A stretch of 64,000 bases of DNA from Rhododendron vialii (lineage: Eukaryota > Streptophyta > Magnoliopsida > Ericales > Ericaceae). The DNA lies in assembly GCF_030253575.1 (NCBI RefSeq), contig NC_080559.1:9328501-9392500 (forward strand), in the 5' to 3' direction. Under the pieces are notes generated by a model that was given only the letters and a program-made list of their open reading frames with translations, had not been told where the DNA came from and ran no database searches. Within the stretch, counting starts at the first letter, position 1; every line of letters begins with the position of its first letter. Below are positions 12,553-23,961 of the stretch, piece after piece. The position numbers were made by a program, and so were the translations under genes.

Positions 12553-13330
12553 ACATTGTTGTCGTCTTTTTATAATGTGGTGTGATCTCGGCTGTCTTTT
12601 GAATGAACGCGGTATGTTTTTTTTTTTTTGGGGAGTGAGTACTTCAAACCTTTCTCTAAATATACTTTCAAGTTTGATTGTCTTGGAAATAGAGTCTAAT
12701 TCTATCATGGCACATCCGGGTAAACAACCTGCTCTTCTTAGGCCTTATCTAGGGTTAGGCAAGCCCCGATTCTTTTGTATCCTTCTTCCCCCATACCTTT
12801 GACTATGTAGCATGTCTTCACAATCACAAGGGGTAAGGTTTAAGTTCCACTTTAAGTATCTCACTCATACCTTAGAACAAACAGGGTCCCTCGGTGCCCA
12901 GGAAAGTAAACTGTAAAAGCATGTGTGATTATAAGCACCTTCCCTCGAAGAAAGATTTCTGGAGTAATAAGTAGAGAGAGATAAATAAAGAAATTAGTTC
13001 TATAAATATTGTGCTAAGAGAAAAGGGGCAATTCTAGAAACCCAAAACGAACAAAGCAAGTCTTTATGAATATTGCTGACTTGAAGTTTGTGCCATAGCC
13101 AATGTGATGAGTATTGTGCATTCTTGAGTCTTATTTTTCTTGCATTTGTAAACTTGTTGTCCTAAATCCATTCTATCAATTCACCACCGGTGAAGCAACT
13201 CATTTTCCACGTTTGCAAGGTACCGCGCTTGGATCAAGGATTCGTCGAGTATTTTGGTCAAAAATAAAATATATACATATGTTCGTGTCAAGGTAAGAAG
13301 ATGGTAATAATGATTTCATCATTCGAAACA
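12553..13330 (+). repeat. Duplicated block, copy A
   Basis: It is closely similar over its whole length to 15640-16520, from TTGT(T)GTCTTTTTATAATG to AATGATTTCATC(A/G)TTCGAAACAAT. There is no long ORF. It may be an LTR or a segmental duplication; no terminal repeat ends are certain. The LINE copy starts right at its 3' end. Confidence 0.75.
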
Positions 13331-13335
13331 ATCAG

Positions 13336-14495
13336 TTCGGAGGTGTATATTCCAATTTCTAATGTGGAGGGCAATGTGGTGTGGGAGCATTCTAAAACTA
13401 GTGTTCTTTTGGTTAAGCCAACTTACCTGTTTCAGTTTTCAAAATCTCATAGTCAAGTTCTTAAGAAGGTTGGAGATCTGTTTGCCGTGGGGGAGAGTTT
13501 GGGGCTGGGTTTGCCTCCAAAGTACTTCTTGTTTATTTGGAAGGTCTTGCACCGGATTTAAGCCGTGAAGGATGCTTTGTTAAGGAGGAATGTGAGTGTT
13601 GATCCGAGTTGTCCTATGTGTGGTCAAGAGGTGGAGAAGATTGAGCATCTATTTTTTCAGTGTTGGTTTGCTAAAAGGGTGTGGCGGTTTTCATATTTGG
13701 TTTTTAATTTTGATGTGGGCTCTCTAGTTTTGTTTGGGGTTTGGTTTGCGAAGTGGTTGACGGAGGCGCCCTCTTTGGAGTTGGTTTGGGACTCAGTTTT
13801 TATTTTGTGGTCTATTTGGTGTGTGCGTAATGACGTTGTATTTCATAATGTTGACTGCGACGTAGTTAATCCTTTGGATAATGCGTTGGCCTGCTTTTCA
13901 AGCCTCAAGAATTTATGCAAGTTCAGGAAGAAATGTGAGTTGCAGGATGGTTGGCATTTTAGTGTTGATAGTGGGGCTGCTTCCAAGAGGTCTGAGTTGC
14001 AGTTTGTGTTTGGAAGAGGAGGGGAGGATGTACGGGGTTTGTTTCTTTTCCTTACGAATGGTGCGTGGCAGGCCAATACAAAGAGGGGTGTGATGGCTTG
14101 GGTTCAAGTAGGAGATGGTGGGCAAGAGGTGGCATATCAAGTAGCCAGGTGTAGCTCCTTTTCGGCAGCTATGGTAGAAATCAGGGCTGGTTTGTTAGTG
14201 CTGGAATGGGCCTTTGGTCAAGGGTTGCGGGAGATTTGCATTTGTACTGATTATGCAGCTTTTGTGCAGGGCTTCTCAATCCTGCAGATGCCGAGTTTAC
14301 CTTGCAAACGGCTCTTATAGATTTTTGTTCCTTATGTACTCGTTTTATTGTAGTTAAAGTTGTTAAGGACCTAAGGTGAATAGACAAGTAGTGCAGGCTG
14401 CTCATGTGAAAGCGAGGGCAACTTTGTTGTACTTGTAATCTTGTGTTTTAATATAATGCATTGAGCTTGCTCGTTAAAAAAAAAAAAAAAAAAAG
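13336..14495 (+). mobile_element. 5'-truncated LINE: zf-RVT plus RNase H region and poly(A)
   Basis: One frame (13301-14320) is broken only by a TAA at 13559-13561. Upstream of it is a segment resembling the region before zf-RVT (WEHSKTSVLLVK, PPKYFLFIWKVLHRI). Downstream is the zinc-binding motif CPMCGQEVEKIEHLFFQC with the WFAKRVW segment. A partial RNase H-like region follows (WVQVGDGGQEVAYQVARCSS, ICICTDYAAFVQG) and ends at a stop at 14318-14320. A poly(A) tract at 14478-14494 marks the 3' end. Endonuclease and reverse transcriptase core are missing, so this is a dead, 5'-truncated non-LTR retrotransposon. Confidence 0.85.
13565..14320 (+). pseudogene. LINE ORF2 fragment (zf-RVT/RNase H)
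   Basis: A 251-codon remnant in the same frame as the shorter piece upstream, with no ATG at its start. The CxxC...HxxxxC zinc motif and the conserved tryptophans identify it as the C-terminal part of plant LINE ORF2. A stop codon separates it from the upstream segment, so it is non-functional. Confidence 0.8.
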
Positions 14496-14824
14496 GAGAA
14501 AAAAATAGTTTACACATTCTATGTGTTTTTGACCCAGAGGATGAATTTTCTAGTTTCACAATAGTCTAAATAGATCAAATTAACTTTAAGCCAAATTTTC
14601 TAGAGAACTTAAATATGAATGTTGTAGTTCTGCTACATTCCAAATTCAGCTGCGCAACAGCCGCAATAAATTCTTCAAAATTCCACCACCACAAAACTTT
14701 ATTTTATGGCTCATTTATGTGAAATCGGAAACACTCCATAATCACTATAAACCCAACTACTACTCTCACTAGGGAGAGAGACACTCTCAAAACAATTCCT
14801 CAATTACTATATGTCCAACCCAAC

Positions 14825-15479
14825 TAGGGCTGTAAATGAACTGAGCCATTCGCGAACTGTTCGATGCTCGATTCGGTAAGAGCTCGTTCGAGTTTGATTC
14901 GTCTGCTAAACGAACTGAACCTGAACCTCAATTCTAGGCTCGTTCTGTAAATGAGCCGAACCTGAGCCTAACGGTATTCGGCTCGGTTAGATTCGCGAAC
15001 CTATACTTAAATTTAATTAATAATTTAATAGGGGTCTATTTGTAAATGTAAAAATTTTTAAGGTTGTATATATAATTCAATCCTTATTTTTCTCCCAAAT
15101 TCTATACGATCAATGAGAGAGTTTGGGTTCGCTTGAGTTTAATGAGCTGAGCCAAATCAAACATGAGTCTTGACGAGCTCAATTCGAGCTTAGATTCGGC
15201 TCGGCTCGATTCATTTGAGTTTAACGAGCCAAACTCGAGCCAAGATGTTCAAGTTCGAATTGAACCCAAGCCGAATCTGAGCTGAACTCGAGCCAGACTA
15301 GTTTCTTAACGAACCCAACCGAGCCAACCCGAGCCTTGAAAAATTTTAACGAGCCGAACTCGAGCCAAGTTGTTCAGGCTCGAATCGAACTCCAGCCGAA
15401 CCCGAGCCGAACTCATACCTTAAGGAACCCGAGCCGAACTTAACAGGGTTCGGCTCGATTCGGTTCGTTTACAACCCTA
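14825..15479. mobile_element. hAT-like non-autonomous element with 8-bp target-site duplication
   Basis: The ends are TAGGGCTGTAAATGAAC and GTTTACAACCCTA, inverted repeats flanked by perfect AACCCAAC duplications (14817-14824 and 15480-15487). The 655-bp body has no ORF and is built from GAGCCGAAC/CTCGAGCC words on both strands. Similar ends occur near 19760 and at 20529/21494, so it belongs to a family with several copies here. Confidence 0.8.
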
Positions 15480-15639
15480 AACCCAACTACAAGCCCTATT
15501 AGGCGGAGAAATAATCCCAACAAACACAAAGGGAAGAACAACCACACGCAGGTGAGGCGATATATTTCAGATTCGAGTTCATGACCTTCTAATGAGACAC
15601 AAGAGTTTTGCTACATTCCAAGTTCATCTTATATGGAGT

Positions 15640-16520
15640 ATTGTTGTTGTCTTTTTATGATGTGACGCGATCTCGGTTGTCCTTCGAGTGAACGCGGTGT
15701 GTTTTTTTTTTTTGGAGTGTGTACTTCAAACCTTTCTCTAAATATACTTTTAAGTTAGATTGTCTTGGAAATAGAGTCTAATTCGATCATGGCACATCTC
15801 CTGGTAAACAACCTGCTCTTCTTAGGCCTTATCTAGGGTTAGGCAAGCCCTGATTCTTTTGTATCCTTCTTCCCCCATACCTTTGACCATGTATCATGTC
15901 TTCACAAGTGGTACAGTTTAAGTTCCACTTTAATTATCTCACTCATACGTTAGAACAAAGGGTTAGGCAAGCCATGATTCTTTTGTATCCTTCTTCCCCC
16001 ATACCTTTGACCATGTAGCATGTCTTTACAAGTGGTACAGTTTAAGTTCCACTTTAAGTATCTCACTCATACCTTAGAACAAACCCTCCATGCCCAGGAA
16101 AGTAAACTGTAAAAGCATGTGTGACTATAAGCACCTTCCCTCGAAGAAAGATTTCTGAAGTAATAAGTAGAGAGAGATAAATAGAGAAATTAGTTCTATA
16201 AATATTGTGCTGAGAGAGAAGGGGCGATTCTAGAAACCCAAAACGAGCAAAGCAATATTGCTCACTTGAAGTTTGTGCCATAGCCCATGTGATGAGTATT
16301 GTGCATTCTTGAGTCTTATTTTTCTTGTATTTGTAAACTTCTTGTCCTAAATCCATTCTATCAATTCACCACCGGTGCAGAGAACTCATTTTCCATGTTT
16401 GCAAGGTATCGCGCTTGGATCAAGGATTTGTTGAGTATTTTGGTCAAAAATAAAATATATACATATGTTTGTGTCAAGGTAAGAAGATGGTAATAATGAT
16501 TTCATCGTTCGAAACAATTA
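15640..16520 (+). repeat. Duplicated block, copy B, with an internal tandem duplication
   Basis: It matches copy A at 12553-13330, but a segment of about 125 bp (GGGTTAGGCAAGCC(C/A)TGATT to CTCATAC(G/C)TTAGAACAA) is duplicated internally: about 15836-15960 and 15960-16084. After GAAACAATTAGAAAC it continues into unrelated sequence, where copy A instead enters the LINE. Confidence 0.75.
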
Positions 16521-17426
16521 GAAACATGGGTTGGTAAGTTATCGGATGTCTTCGAACATACTTATTATCAGGATGTAAATTGTGTACAGCGCTATGATAT
16601 TCCATTTGACGTAAGGGTAAACGGCTCGTTCTGTCCTTAACTTCTCATGAACTCTTAAGACTGCACGAGCAGAAAACTCGTCTCTGAGCACTTAAAAAAA
16701 TACAAGTACAAAGTCATTCGCCCACTATAAAATTTTCTAATTGGCGGTGCCGCGCGTCCAATGTTACATGGACAGATGTTTACAAATGTCTTTCGCCATG
16801 TCAGCCGACCAGGGTCCCCCCCCGGCCAATCTAGAGAAAGTCACAAAAGTTACAACTAGAAAACGTAGTAAAACGTTATAAGAGGAAAATCAAAGGGCCT
16901 TTTTTGAGTGGGGGTGGCAAAAAGAGATGGAAAATTTAGGAGAAATATGATGGGAAGGGAATGTTTGTCTGATTGGAAAATGAGGTTTGCTTTTCCATTT
17001 TGAGTTCTTGGGAGTTGAAAAAGCAGTGCTCTGTACTTGGACAAACAGTAGTAGGCCTTGCTTACTGCCAAAAGGAATTTTACTTCTTTGAGAATTTTTT
17101 TTTTGAACAGCACTTCTTTGAGAAGAGTGATCAGAGTTGATCTCGTGCTAATTGTTTAACTTTGTCAAACAGTAAGATCAAGTGGGGCCACATCTCATTC
17201 ACAACAAAAATAATTACGGGTATGTCGGATGTACACCGGATTGTACAAGAAAATCATCATGGAGTCCCGCACAAATGATCCGTGTCGTTTAGTTTGTTTA
17301 TAGTATTTTTGAAGGTTTCCAGTAAAAACTCAGCTCAATCGATAATCGGTTCATTCGATTTTGGGTCCCTTAATTAAGTTCTTACCTATGTTCAATTGAA
17401 TTGGTGTTTAATTATCCGGGGAAAGT
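16521..17426. other. Intergenic region, no gene seen
   Basis: No coding signal. A segment at about 17220-17380 (CAGCTCAATCGATAATCGG, preceded by GATCCGTGTCGTT) resembles one arm of the MITE at 25481-25845, so it is probably a degraded relative. Confidence 0.35.
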
Positions 17427-17682
17427 CTACAATACATACTCCTTAAAATGGTGTACTATATGCACATATTTTATGGTTCATTCATAATATTTTAGTGTGT
17501 TTCGTAACTTTTGTTCTAGAATTCATAACCTTTCAGCAGTACGATTCGTAACATTTTTATTATTATTCATAACATTTTGGTGTATCTCGTAACCTTTATA
17601 CGATTCATAACTTTTTAACAATACGATTCGTAATATTTTGGATGTGCATATAATACACATCCATAAGGGGTGTGTGTTGTAG
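17427..17682. mobile_element. Candidate MITE with imperfect terminal inverted repeats
   Basis: The left end CTACAATACATACTCCTTA pairs imperfectly with the right end GGGGTGTGTGTTGTAG. The inside holds several ATTCATAACNTTTT/ATTCGTAACNTTTT words in tandem. No convincing target-site duplication was found, so the call is tentative. Confidence 0.4.
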
Positions 17683-18097
17683 TTTTATTCACTATGTAAA
17701 AGTTTAATTAATTTAGTTTCAAACGCATCTACTTACATCAACGGCATGATGCTGTTCATTTCGGCATAGTAAAAGGTTGGCTCCACTAGCTAGCTAGATG
17801 GGCCACCGCTGATGAGCAGTGACCCGATGTTTGATCTCGTCAATGAGTTGATGGCAAACTTCTATTTTATCCCACCAGGAATAAGATAGAATTATGGTGG
17901 ATGTTGACTGCTTTATCTTAGGGGTTATCTACCTTTAATTGAATCTACGCGCATACAGATCTGAGTCGTTCATTGCTCAATCAAGCTCAAAGCTGTCGAT
18001 TGTCGAGACGAGCGGCTGGATTGATCGCTCGACACTACTGCCAAGCACGGAGTGATTGACAGCATATCCCAATCCCCCTTTCAGTGTCTATGTTATT

Positions 18098-18340
18098 GAG
18101 GTCTCGTTCCGGAAACGGAAATAAATACTTATTTTTTAAGAAGGCAATTTCAAGTTCAAAAATCATATGTTTACGTAAATAATTTTCCTATCAATATGGA
18201 TCTTGTTTGATAGATCTTATTGAGATCTTTTATACGGTGAAAATAAAATTGAAAAATAATTTTTTATTTATATTATTTTTGAGTTTGAAAATGTGAAATA
18301 AGTACTTATTTTTTAAGAAGGTGTTCTGGAACGGAGCCTC
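18098..18340. mobile_element. Candidate MITE (GAGG...CCTC ends)
   Basis: The left end GAGGTCTCGTTCCGGAA and right end TTCTGGAACGGAGCCTC are inverted repeats. ACTTATTTTTTAAGAAGG lies near both ends in direct orientation. A related fragment is present at about 37470-37590. The target-site duplication is unclear. Confidence 0.4.
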
Positions 18341-20528
18341 ATTTAGGTACCTTTTCCTTTCATTTTGATAGATTAGAAAGATGGTAGGTCTTCATCCACA
18401 TAAAAAAAAAAGTGCACCAAAAGACGCACGATCCTTACCCGAGAGAGATGGTTAGTAGCCACAACGCTCCCAATGATTCATTCCAGAGTAATCTCATGTC
18501 AATATAGCAAATGCATGAAGTCATTTTTCCTTTTCTCTCTCTTTCTCGTGTGGATAACTCATGGCCGATCTCACCAACCGCAATCTTCAATCCCCGGCCG
18601 CACCGTTAACCGGAGCCCCATCTCAATTTCGAGTGCAATTTCTGTCATCTTTCGTTAGTTTTCCCCACCCTTCTTTTATGGAATTTTCGATCTGCAATAA
18701 TTCCTTTGTCACTCATGCGTGAGGATAACATCACTTGGCACTGAGCCAAACCCTATTTAGTTTTTTCCCTGCACCATTAGTGGGTGATTCATTCCATGGT
18801 AGATAGTCTTATTTAACTCAGCAAGTGGGTCTCAGTCGTTTTCATGGCCTTGTGATTATTATCTCTCTCTTTGTTCAAGAAAAAGATTGGCCACTTTCTC
18901 ACCCCAGTTTACGGCAATTGCCATTCAGTACAAATCTGTAATAACTAGACAGCACGTATCCCACATCAGCAAAATCAACTCCTACATTAGGCTGGTTAAA
19001 CCTTCACTTTAAACGGAGCTGTGGGGTGAGCACAAATCGAATTATTCTTTCGCCTTTTACTATAAGAAGAAAAAACCTGCACTTTAGATACGATTAAAGG
19101 TATAAGAAATTGTAGCCTATGAGTATATAGCGATTGATGGATCATTTTATTCTAGCCTTCTGTGTATTGAGCAAAAATGTAATTCAATAATAACTTGAGC
19201 TTTGATTAGTAGGGGTTCTAATCAAGCCAAATGCTACATTGCTCCTCAGGCTTTTGGCTCAACTCTTATTATATTTGTTGAAGCTAGACTCGAGCGTCAA
19301 AATTTTTAAAGACTAATTGTTCAAACTCGGCTCACGTTTGAAGTTTTGTGATCGTGATAAGCTTGACTTGGTTGGTGAAATATGCAAGTCAATCTCGAGC
19401 CTTCAAGTCTGAGTTTAAGCTTGTGATTTTCTAAAATGACAAAAGTTGGAGAAAAAAAAGCTATACGCCTACACAAAAATACTATTGGAAACGTAATGGT
19501 GATTGGTGAAAAGATGTAATGGTGATTGGTGAAAAGATGTAAATGGAAGGGATGATTTCACAATTTGGGATATTTACTGATTTACCCCTACCTCTATAAT
19601 GTTTACAAATTGACCTCTTGTTCACGAGCCTATCAAGCCAAACACCTAAATGCTCAAGCTTGGCTTAAATTTATAAACAATCAATGAAAATTGATTGAGC
19701 TTTGCTTCTACTTTGTTTGAACGAGCCAAAAGTCAAGCCAAGCTCAAGCTATGTGGTTCGTTTAGCATCCCTAGATTTGACACATACATAGCGAACAAAT
19801 TTCTGGCAGCAGTGCACAAAATAGGGTCTTTTGAAGTTACGTGGAAGTAACCTTGTTGAAATACAAAAAAAATTTACTACATTTTTGGAATGATAGACAC
19901 GAGACACAAGATTTACGTGTTCATATATTGTTCCCAAGGGATAAGATAATAGTATATCGTGTTCATATATTGTTCCCAAAGGATAAGATAATAGTATATC
20001 TCTAATCCTTTAATGCATCCAATCAGGCCCTAAGATTACTGAAATCCATCTTATTATTATTAAAATGTAAAAATTTCACTGTCTTTCAACATGCTCCAGC
20101 AAATACTTCAAAAATGCCTTTCAAGAGCTGACATCAGGTCATTAAACCAGCACATAATTAGCCCTTCCATTTTCATTAAGAGGAATCACTTTCAATTGAT
20201 AAAGAATCAAAACAAGATCAAAAGTCGTTACATATATATCCTTTCATGCTATACATGCAGTACCCAAATATATACATACGCACGCAACAGCTAGCAAAAA
20301 AAGGATTTCATTAATCTTTAATTAAATAAGTAAAAAGGGTAAAAGGGACACGTGACAACAACACGAAAAATGGGTTGGCATTCAACCCTCGACAATCATA
20401 CGTCAACCGAAGCCCCAAAAAGGGTAAAGGGCAAACCAAAAAAAAAAAAAAACACAAGAACAACTCTTAAGCCTAAAACTAAAGCGTAATCCCAATAGAA
20501 CCAAACAAAAATATAGTCAACAATTGAT
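18341..20528. other. Intergenic region with small tandem duplications
   Basis: No gene. TAATGGTGATTGGTGAAAAG is duplicated at about 19495-19540. A 55-60-bp unit (CGTGTTCATATATTGTTCCC...) is duplicated at 19916-20000. The 19200-19772 stretch has the GAGCCAA/CTCAAGCT word style and a right end CGTTTAGCATCCCTAG similar to the hAT-like family at 14825, so it may be a truncated copy. Confidence 0.4.
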
Positions 20529-20901
20529 TACCGTAAATGAGCTGAATATCAAAATGTTCAGAATCGTTCGTTAAGTTTTTTTTAGCAAACTCGAACTCGA
20601 GCTGAAGGAAAATTTGATGAGCCTAGTTCAAGCAGAGCTTGCCTAGGTTTGAGTCGAACTCGAGCTTGTTCACGAGTCTTAATGAGCCAATAATATTTAT
20701 GTTCTCATACAAGTCTAACCGTGTAATTAAAATTTTAAGGAGTGATGCTAATGGTACCGGTGAGAACCCTATCGAAATCATACCGACGGCCGCGCCGGGC
20801 CGTCTCCGACCACCGGACGGCCGATCCGAGCCGTCCAAAAATTCTATTAAAAAAAACCTAGGGGGCCCTACGCGGGAATCAACTGCATCTGATGTGTGTA
20901 G

Positions 20902-20919
20902 GGTGCTTGATCAAGCACC
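20902..20919. repeat. 18-bp perfect palindrome
   Basis: GGTGCTTGATCAAGCACC reads the same on both strands. It lies inside the nested repeat region; function is unknown. Confidence 0.8.
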
Positions 20920-20971
20920 ATTTTTTTCGTGTACATATGTATACCATTAGACTTTTGTATGTACATAAATA

Positions 20972-21190
20972 CTCCCTCCGTCCCAAAATATTTGTCCGAT
21001 CCACAAAACTGAGTCTTAAAAATAATAGTACAATTTTTGCAAGAAAAATTCAAAAGTTTTTCAACAACTTACTAAATATCAATGAGTTCTTTAAATTTGT
21101 GACAAAAGTTTGAATTTTTTCTTAAAAAAATTGCATTATTTTTTAGTTAACATTTTGCAGACCGGACAAACAATTTGGGATGTACGTTCA
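20972..21190. mobile_element. Stowaway-like MITE, degraded right end
   Basis: The left end is TA followed by CTCCCTCCGTCCCAAAATAT. The interior (TCTTAAAAATAATAGTACAA, ...GACCGGACAAACAATTTGGGA) matches the intact copy at 22417-22632. The right terminal repeat has mutated. Confidence 0.6.
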
Positions 21191-22416
21191 TACATATATA
21201 AAATGATAAAAATATATACATAAATAAGTTTTTAGTAATTGTAAATGTTTATCCTTGTTCAAGTTCTAAAATTTTCATAAGGTACATGTATAAAATTCCT
21301 ATGATTACATAAACTCCAAGCTCGCGAGCCTAATCAAGCCGAATACTGTTAGGTTCATATTTGGCTCATTTATGAAACGAACCTAAAATTAAGGCTCAGT
21401 TTTGGTTCATTTAGTAGACAAATCGAATTCGAACGAGTTTTTATCGAGTCGAACTTCGAACAGTTCACAAATAGCTTAATTCATTTACGGCCTTACTTTG
21501 AAAGGAGGGGAGTAGGCCACTAAGGAACGGAAATTAAGCGGTAATTCGCAAAGGTAAGACTCGAAGTCGGCATGATGGCATCGCACCTGATAAGGAAGAG
21601 AGATTTTATAATGGTCAATGACGCATTCATGTAGTCAACTTATTGCCCGTGTGGATGAAGTGATTTCATGAGAAAAGAAAGAAAATTAAGGATTGTGATT
21701 TCTTAAAAAATTATTCATTTAGATTGAACATTTTGATAAAAAATGAAGTGAAAAATACAAAAAAAAAAATGTCTTATTTAACCCTTCTTCTTTCTCACCG
21801 TCCAAAAGCTCCCCTTTCTTTTCTCCTCGTTTTTTACCGTCAAAGGGGCCGTTAGTGGGAATTTCTAATCTCTTGTGCACAGTGGTCAACCACTAACTAG
21901 AAACTGTCAACCACTAACTAGATACTATAGCATGTACACCAAATTAGGTAAAATTTGAGCCACAATTGCTATGAACAGTTCATTAGCTAGGCAATTTTCA
22001 AGCCTTCTCTACAGCAGGCTCTGTATTCCAACGCGTAGCTTTCTTGGGCTCTGCTGTCGATGCCACCTTCATCTCAACTTGCAGAAAACGATCAGAACAG
22101 GTGAGAATCGTTCGGAATAGGTGCGAATTTGACCGAGTCACCACAGCGAGTCAACGAGTTACCTCTAGGGCTTCTAGAAAGGGCGAGAAAGGACCAGGAG
22201 AGGAGAGAGAAGACCGACGCCGATCTCATTGCAGAGAGGAAGAACTACGTCGTTGAGGTCGTCGGACCTCCATCATCCTTGTCCGGTGGGATACCCTCTT
22301 TGTCCTGGACTTCGCCGTCGATCTCGTTGATAGAGTGGATGAAGGAGAGAGAATGAGGGAGTGGTAGGGTCCCGGGAGGAGACAAAAAGGAAGAAAATTA
22401 CTGTAGTATTTTAATA

Positions 22417-22632
22417 CTCCCTCTGTCTCAAAATGTTTGTTCGGTTCGTAAAACGGAGTGTTAAAAATAATAGAATTTTTGCAAAAAAAAATCAAAAGTT
22501 TTTTAATAACTTACTAGATATCAATAAGTATTTTTAATTTGTGAAAAAAAATTTGAATTTTTTTTTGAAAAAATTGCATTATTTTTATCACTCCGTTTTG
22601 CGGACCGAACAATCATTTTGGGACGGAGGGAG
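22417..22632. mobile_element. Stowaway MITE with TA target-site duplication
   Basis: The ends CTCCCTCTGTCTCAAAATG and CATTTTGGGACGGAGGGAG are inverted repeats flanked by TA (22415-22416 and 22633-22634). The 216-bp AT-rich body has no ORF. The CTCCCTCCGTCCC end is the signature of Stowaway (Tc1/mariner-type) MITEs. Confidence 0.85.
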
Positions 22633-23840
22633 TAGATACATTACGTGTACATCAGTAAAACTAGCGAGTTTTTGGTTTTCCTCTGTATTTTACCTAACAT
22701 ATTTCATATACTTACTCTTGTGTACATGCCCAACTGGCTCTAGCTAGATAGGCTCTGTGGTGGTGTCTGGTGCTAACCCACCAACCACTAAAAACAGTAA
22801 AACCATGGTTGTCACTCAAACATAAGTAAACTATCACGCAATTGCTATATACAGTTGCTGAATTTTACCTTAAAAGTCAATTGGCTTCTCTCTCTTTTTT
22901 CCCCCTGAATTAATAAGCCAAAAAATAGATTTTTATTGGTTTTTTTTGAAAAACTTTAGAGTTTTGATCATAATATTTTACTTTTGTCGATTTTTAAAAT
23001 CGAGACGAATTAATAATCCACAAAAACTTAACGCAAAACTAGCAAACAACGAAAAAAATTGAATAGAGAAAAAAAAGTCAAGTGACTTTTTAGGGAAAAC
23101 TCACCCTGAATTAATACTCCGTAAGTCATAAGAAGAGTAATTAAGCTCATGCTTTAAATGATTTCTTTTTCACTTTTAACAATGCTCCAAATGAAAGCAA
23201 GGAACAGGTTTCACACTCTTGCCATGTTGGGTTGATAAGAAAATGACATACAAGAAGTTCAATAACCAAAGAAAAAATCAATGTGAAACTAAGAAAACTG
23301 AAAAAAGAAACATTTGTGATCCTTAATTATTTTAGCATGATAGGACGCCTAGGGCCCAAATAATAACCAATTCTGAAAAAAAAAAAATTGTTTTATCCTG
23401 GTTTACCTATTATTCCTTATGTATCATACTTAGAATCTTATCTTTCACGTAACCACCTTATGTATCATACTTAGAATCTTATCTTTCACGTAACCAGTTC
23501 TAAACCGGTAAGCCCACATAAAGAAAAAAAAAATTCTATTTCAGGTAGTTGACAGCCAGTACGCAAAACATCACACTTACTACTAGAACATTAACTGGTT
23601 GCAATTAATTGGGACTTAAGACTTGATTTTGTTTGGTTATCCAATTTTAAATTTGGTTATCTCAATGGAAAAGGAAGACCCAACAATATTCTATATGACT
23701 CAAAACTCTGAGTAATCTTCATTAATGGACTTTCCTGCCTTCTGCTAACATTCCAACCAAATCAACTGGGTGGGATCCACAGTGGCATATGGTCCTTCTG
23801 TAATATTCAGACAGGACAAGGGCACAGTTACAAAATCTTT
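22633..23840. other. Upstream region of the DUF4228 gene
   Basis: No gene. A 41-bp unit (CTTATGTATCATACTTAGAA...) is perfectly or nearly perfectly duplicated at 23416-23456 and 23457-23497, less than 600 bp before the ATG at 23962. Promoter elements other than the TATA box could not be assigned. Confidence 0.5.
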
Positions 23841-23841
23841 C

Positions 23842-23849
23842 CTATAAAT
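23842..23849 (+). promoter_or_regulatory. TATA box of the DUF4228 gene
   Basis: CTATAAATA about 115 bp before the ATG. This fits a transcript start near 23875 and a leader of about 85-90 bases. Confidence 0.6.
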
Positions 23850-23961
23850 ACAAACATCTTATTCTCCCCACAACCTTGCTCAGAATTCACCCTAGCTATT
23901 ACCAAACTAGACACTTAGATCACCTCATTAAGCAAGAGGTTGTGGTGAAGGTATAATAACC

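Larger units (their letters stand above)
20529..21494. mobile_element. Second hAT-like family member, carrying nested insertions
   Basis: The outer ends (ACCGTAAATGAGCTGAATA at 20530 and AATTCATTTACGGCCTTA ending near 21495) and flanking TCGAACTCGAGC words match the family of the element at 14825-15479. The middle holds unrelated DNA: a GC-rich stretch (20760-20850), a perfect palindrome (20902-20919) and a Stowaway-like MITE (20972-21190). Confidence 0.4.

Noticed and set aside
22044-22356. Overlapping Arg/Glu-rich open frames upstream of the Stowaway MITE
   Set aside because: The region is purine-rich and gives open frames in two phases, with no recognisable motif or splice pattern; it may be an old gene or transposon scrap.
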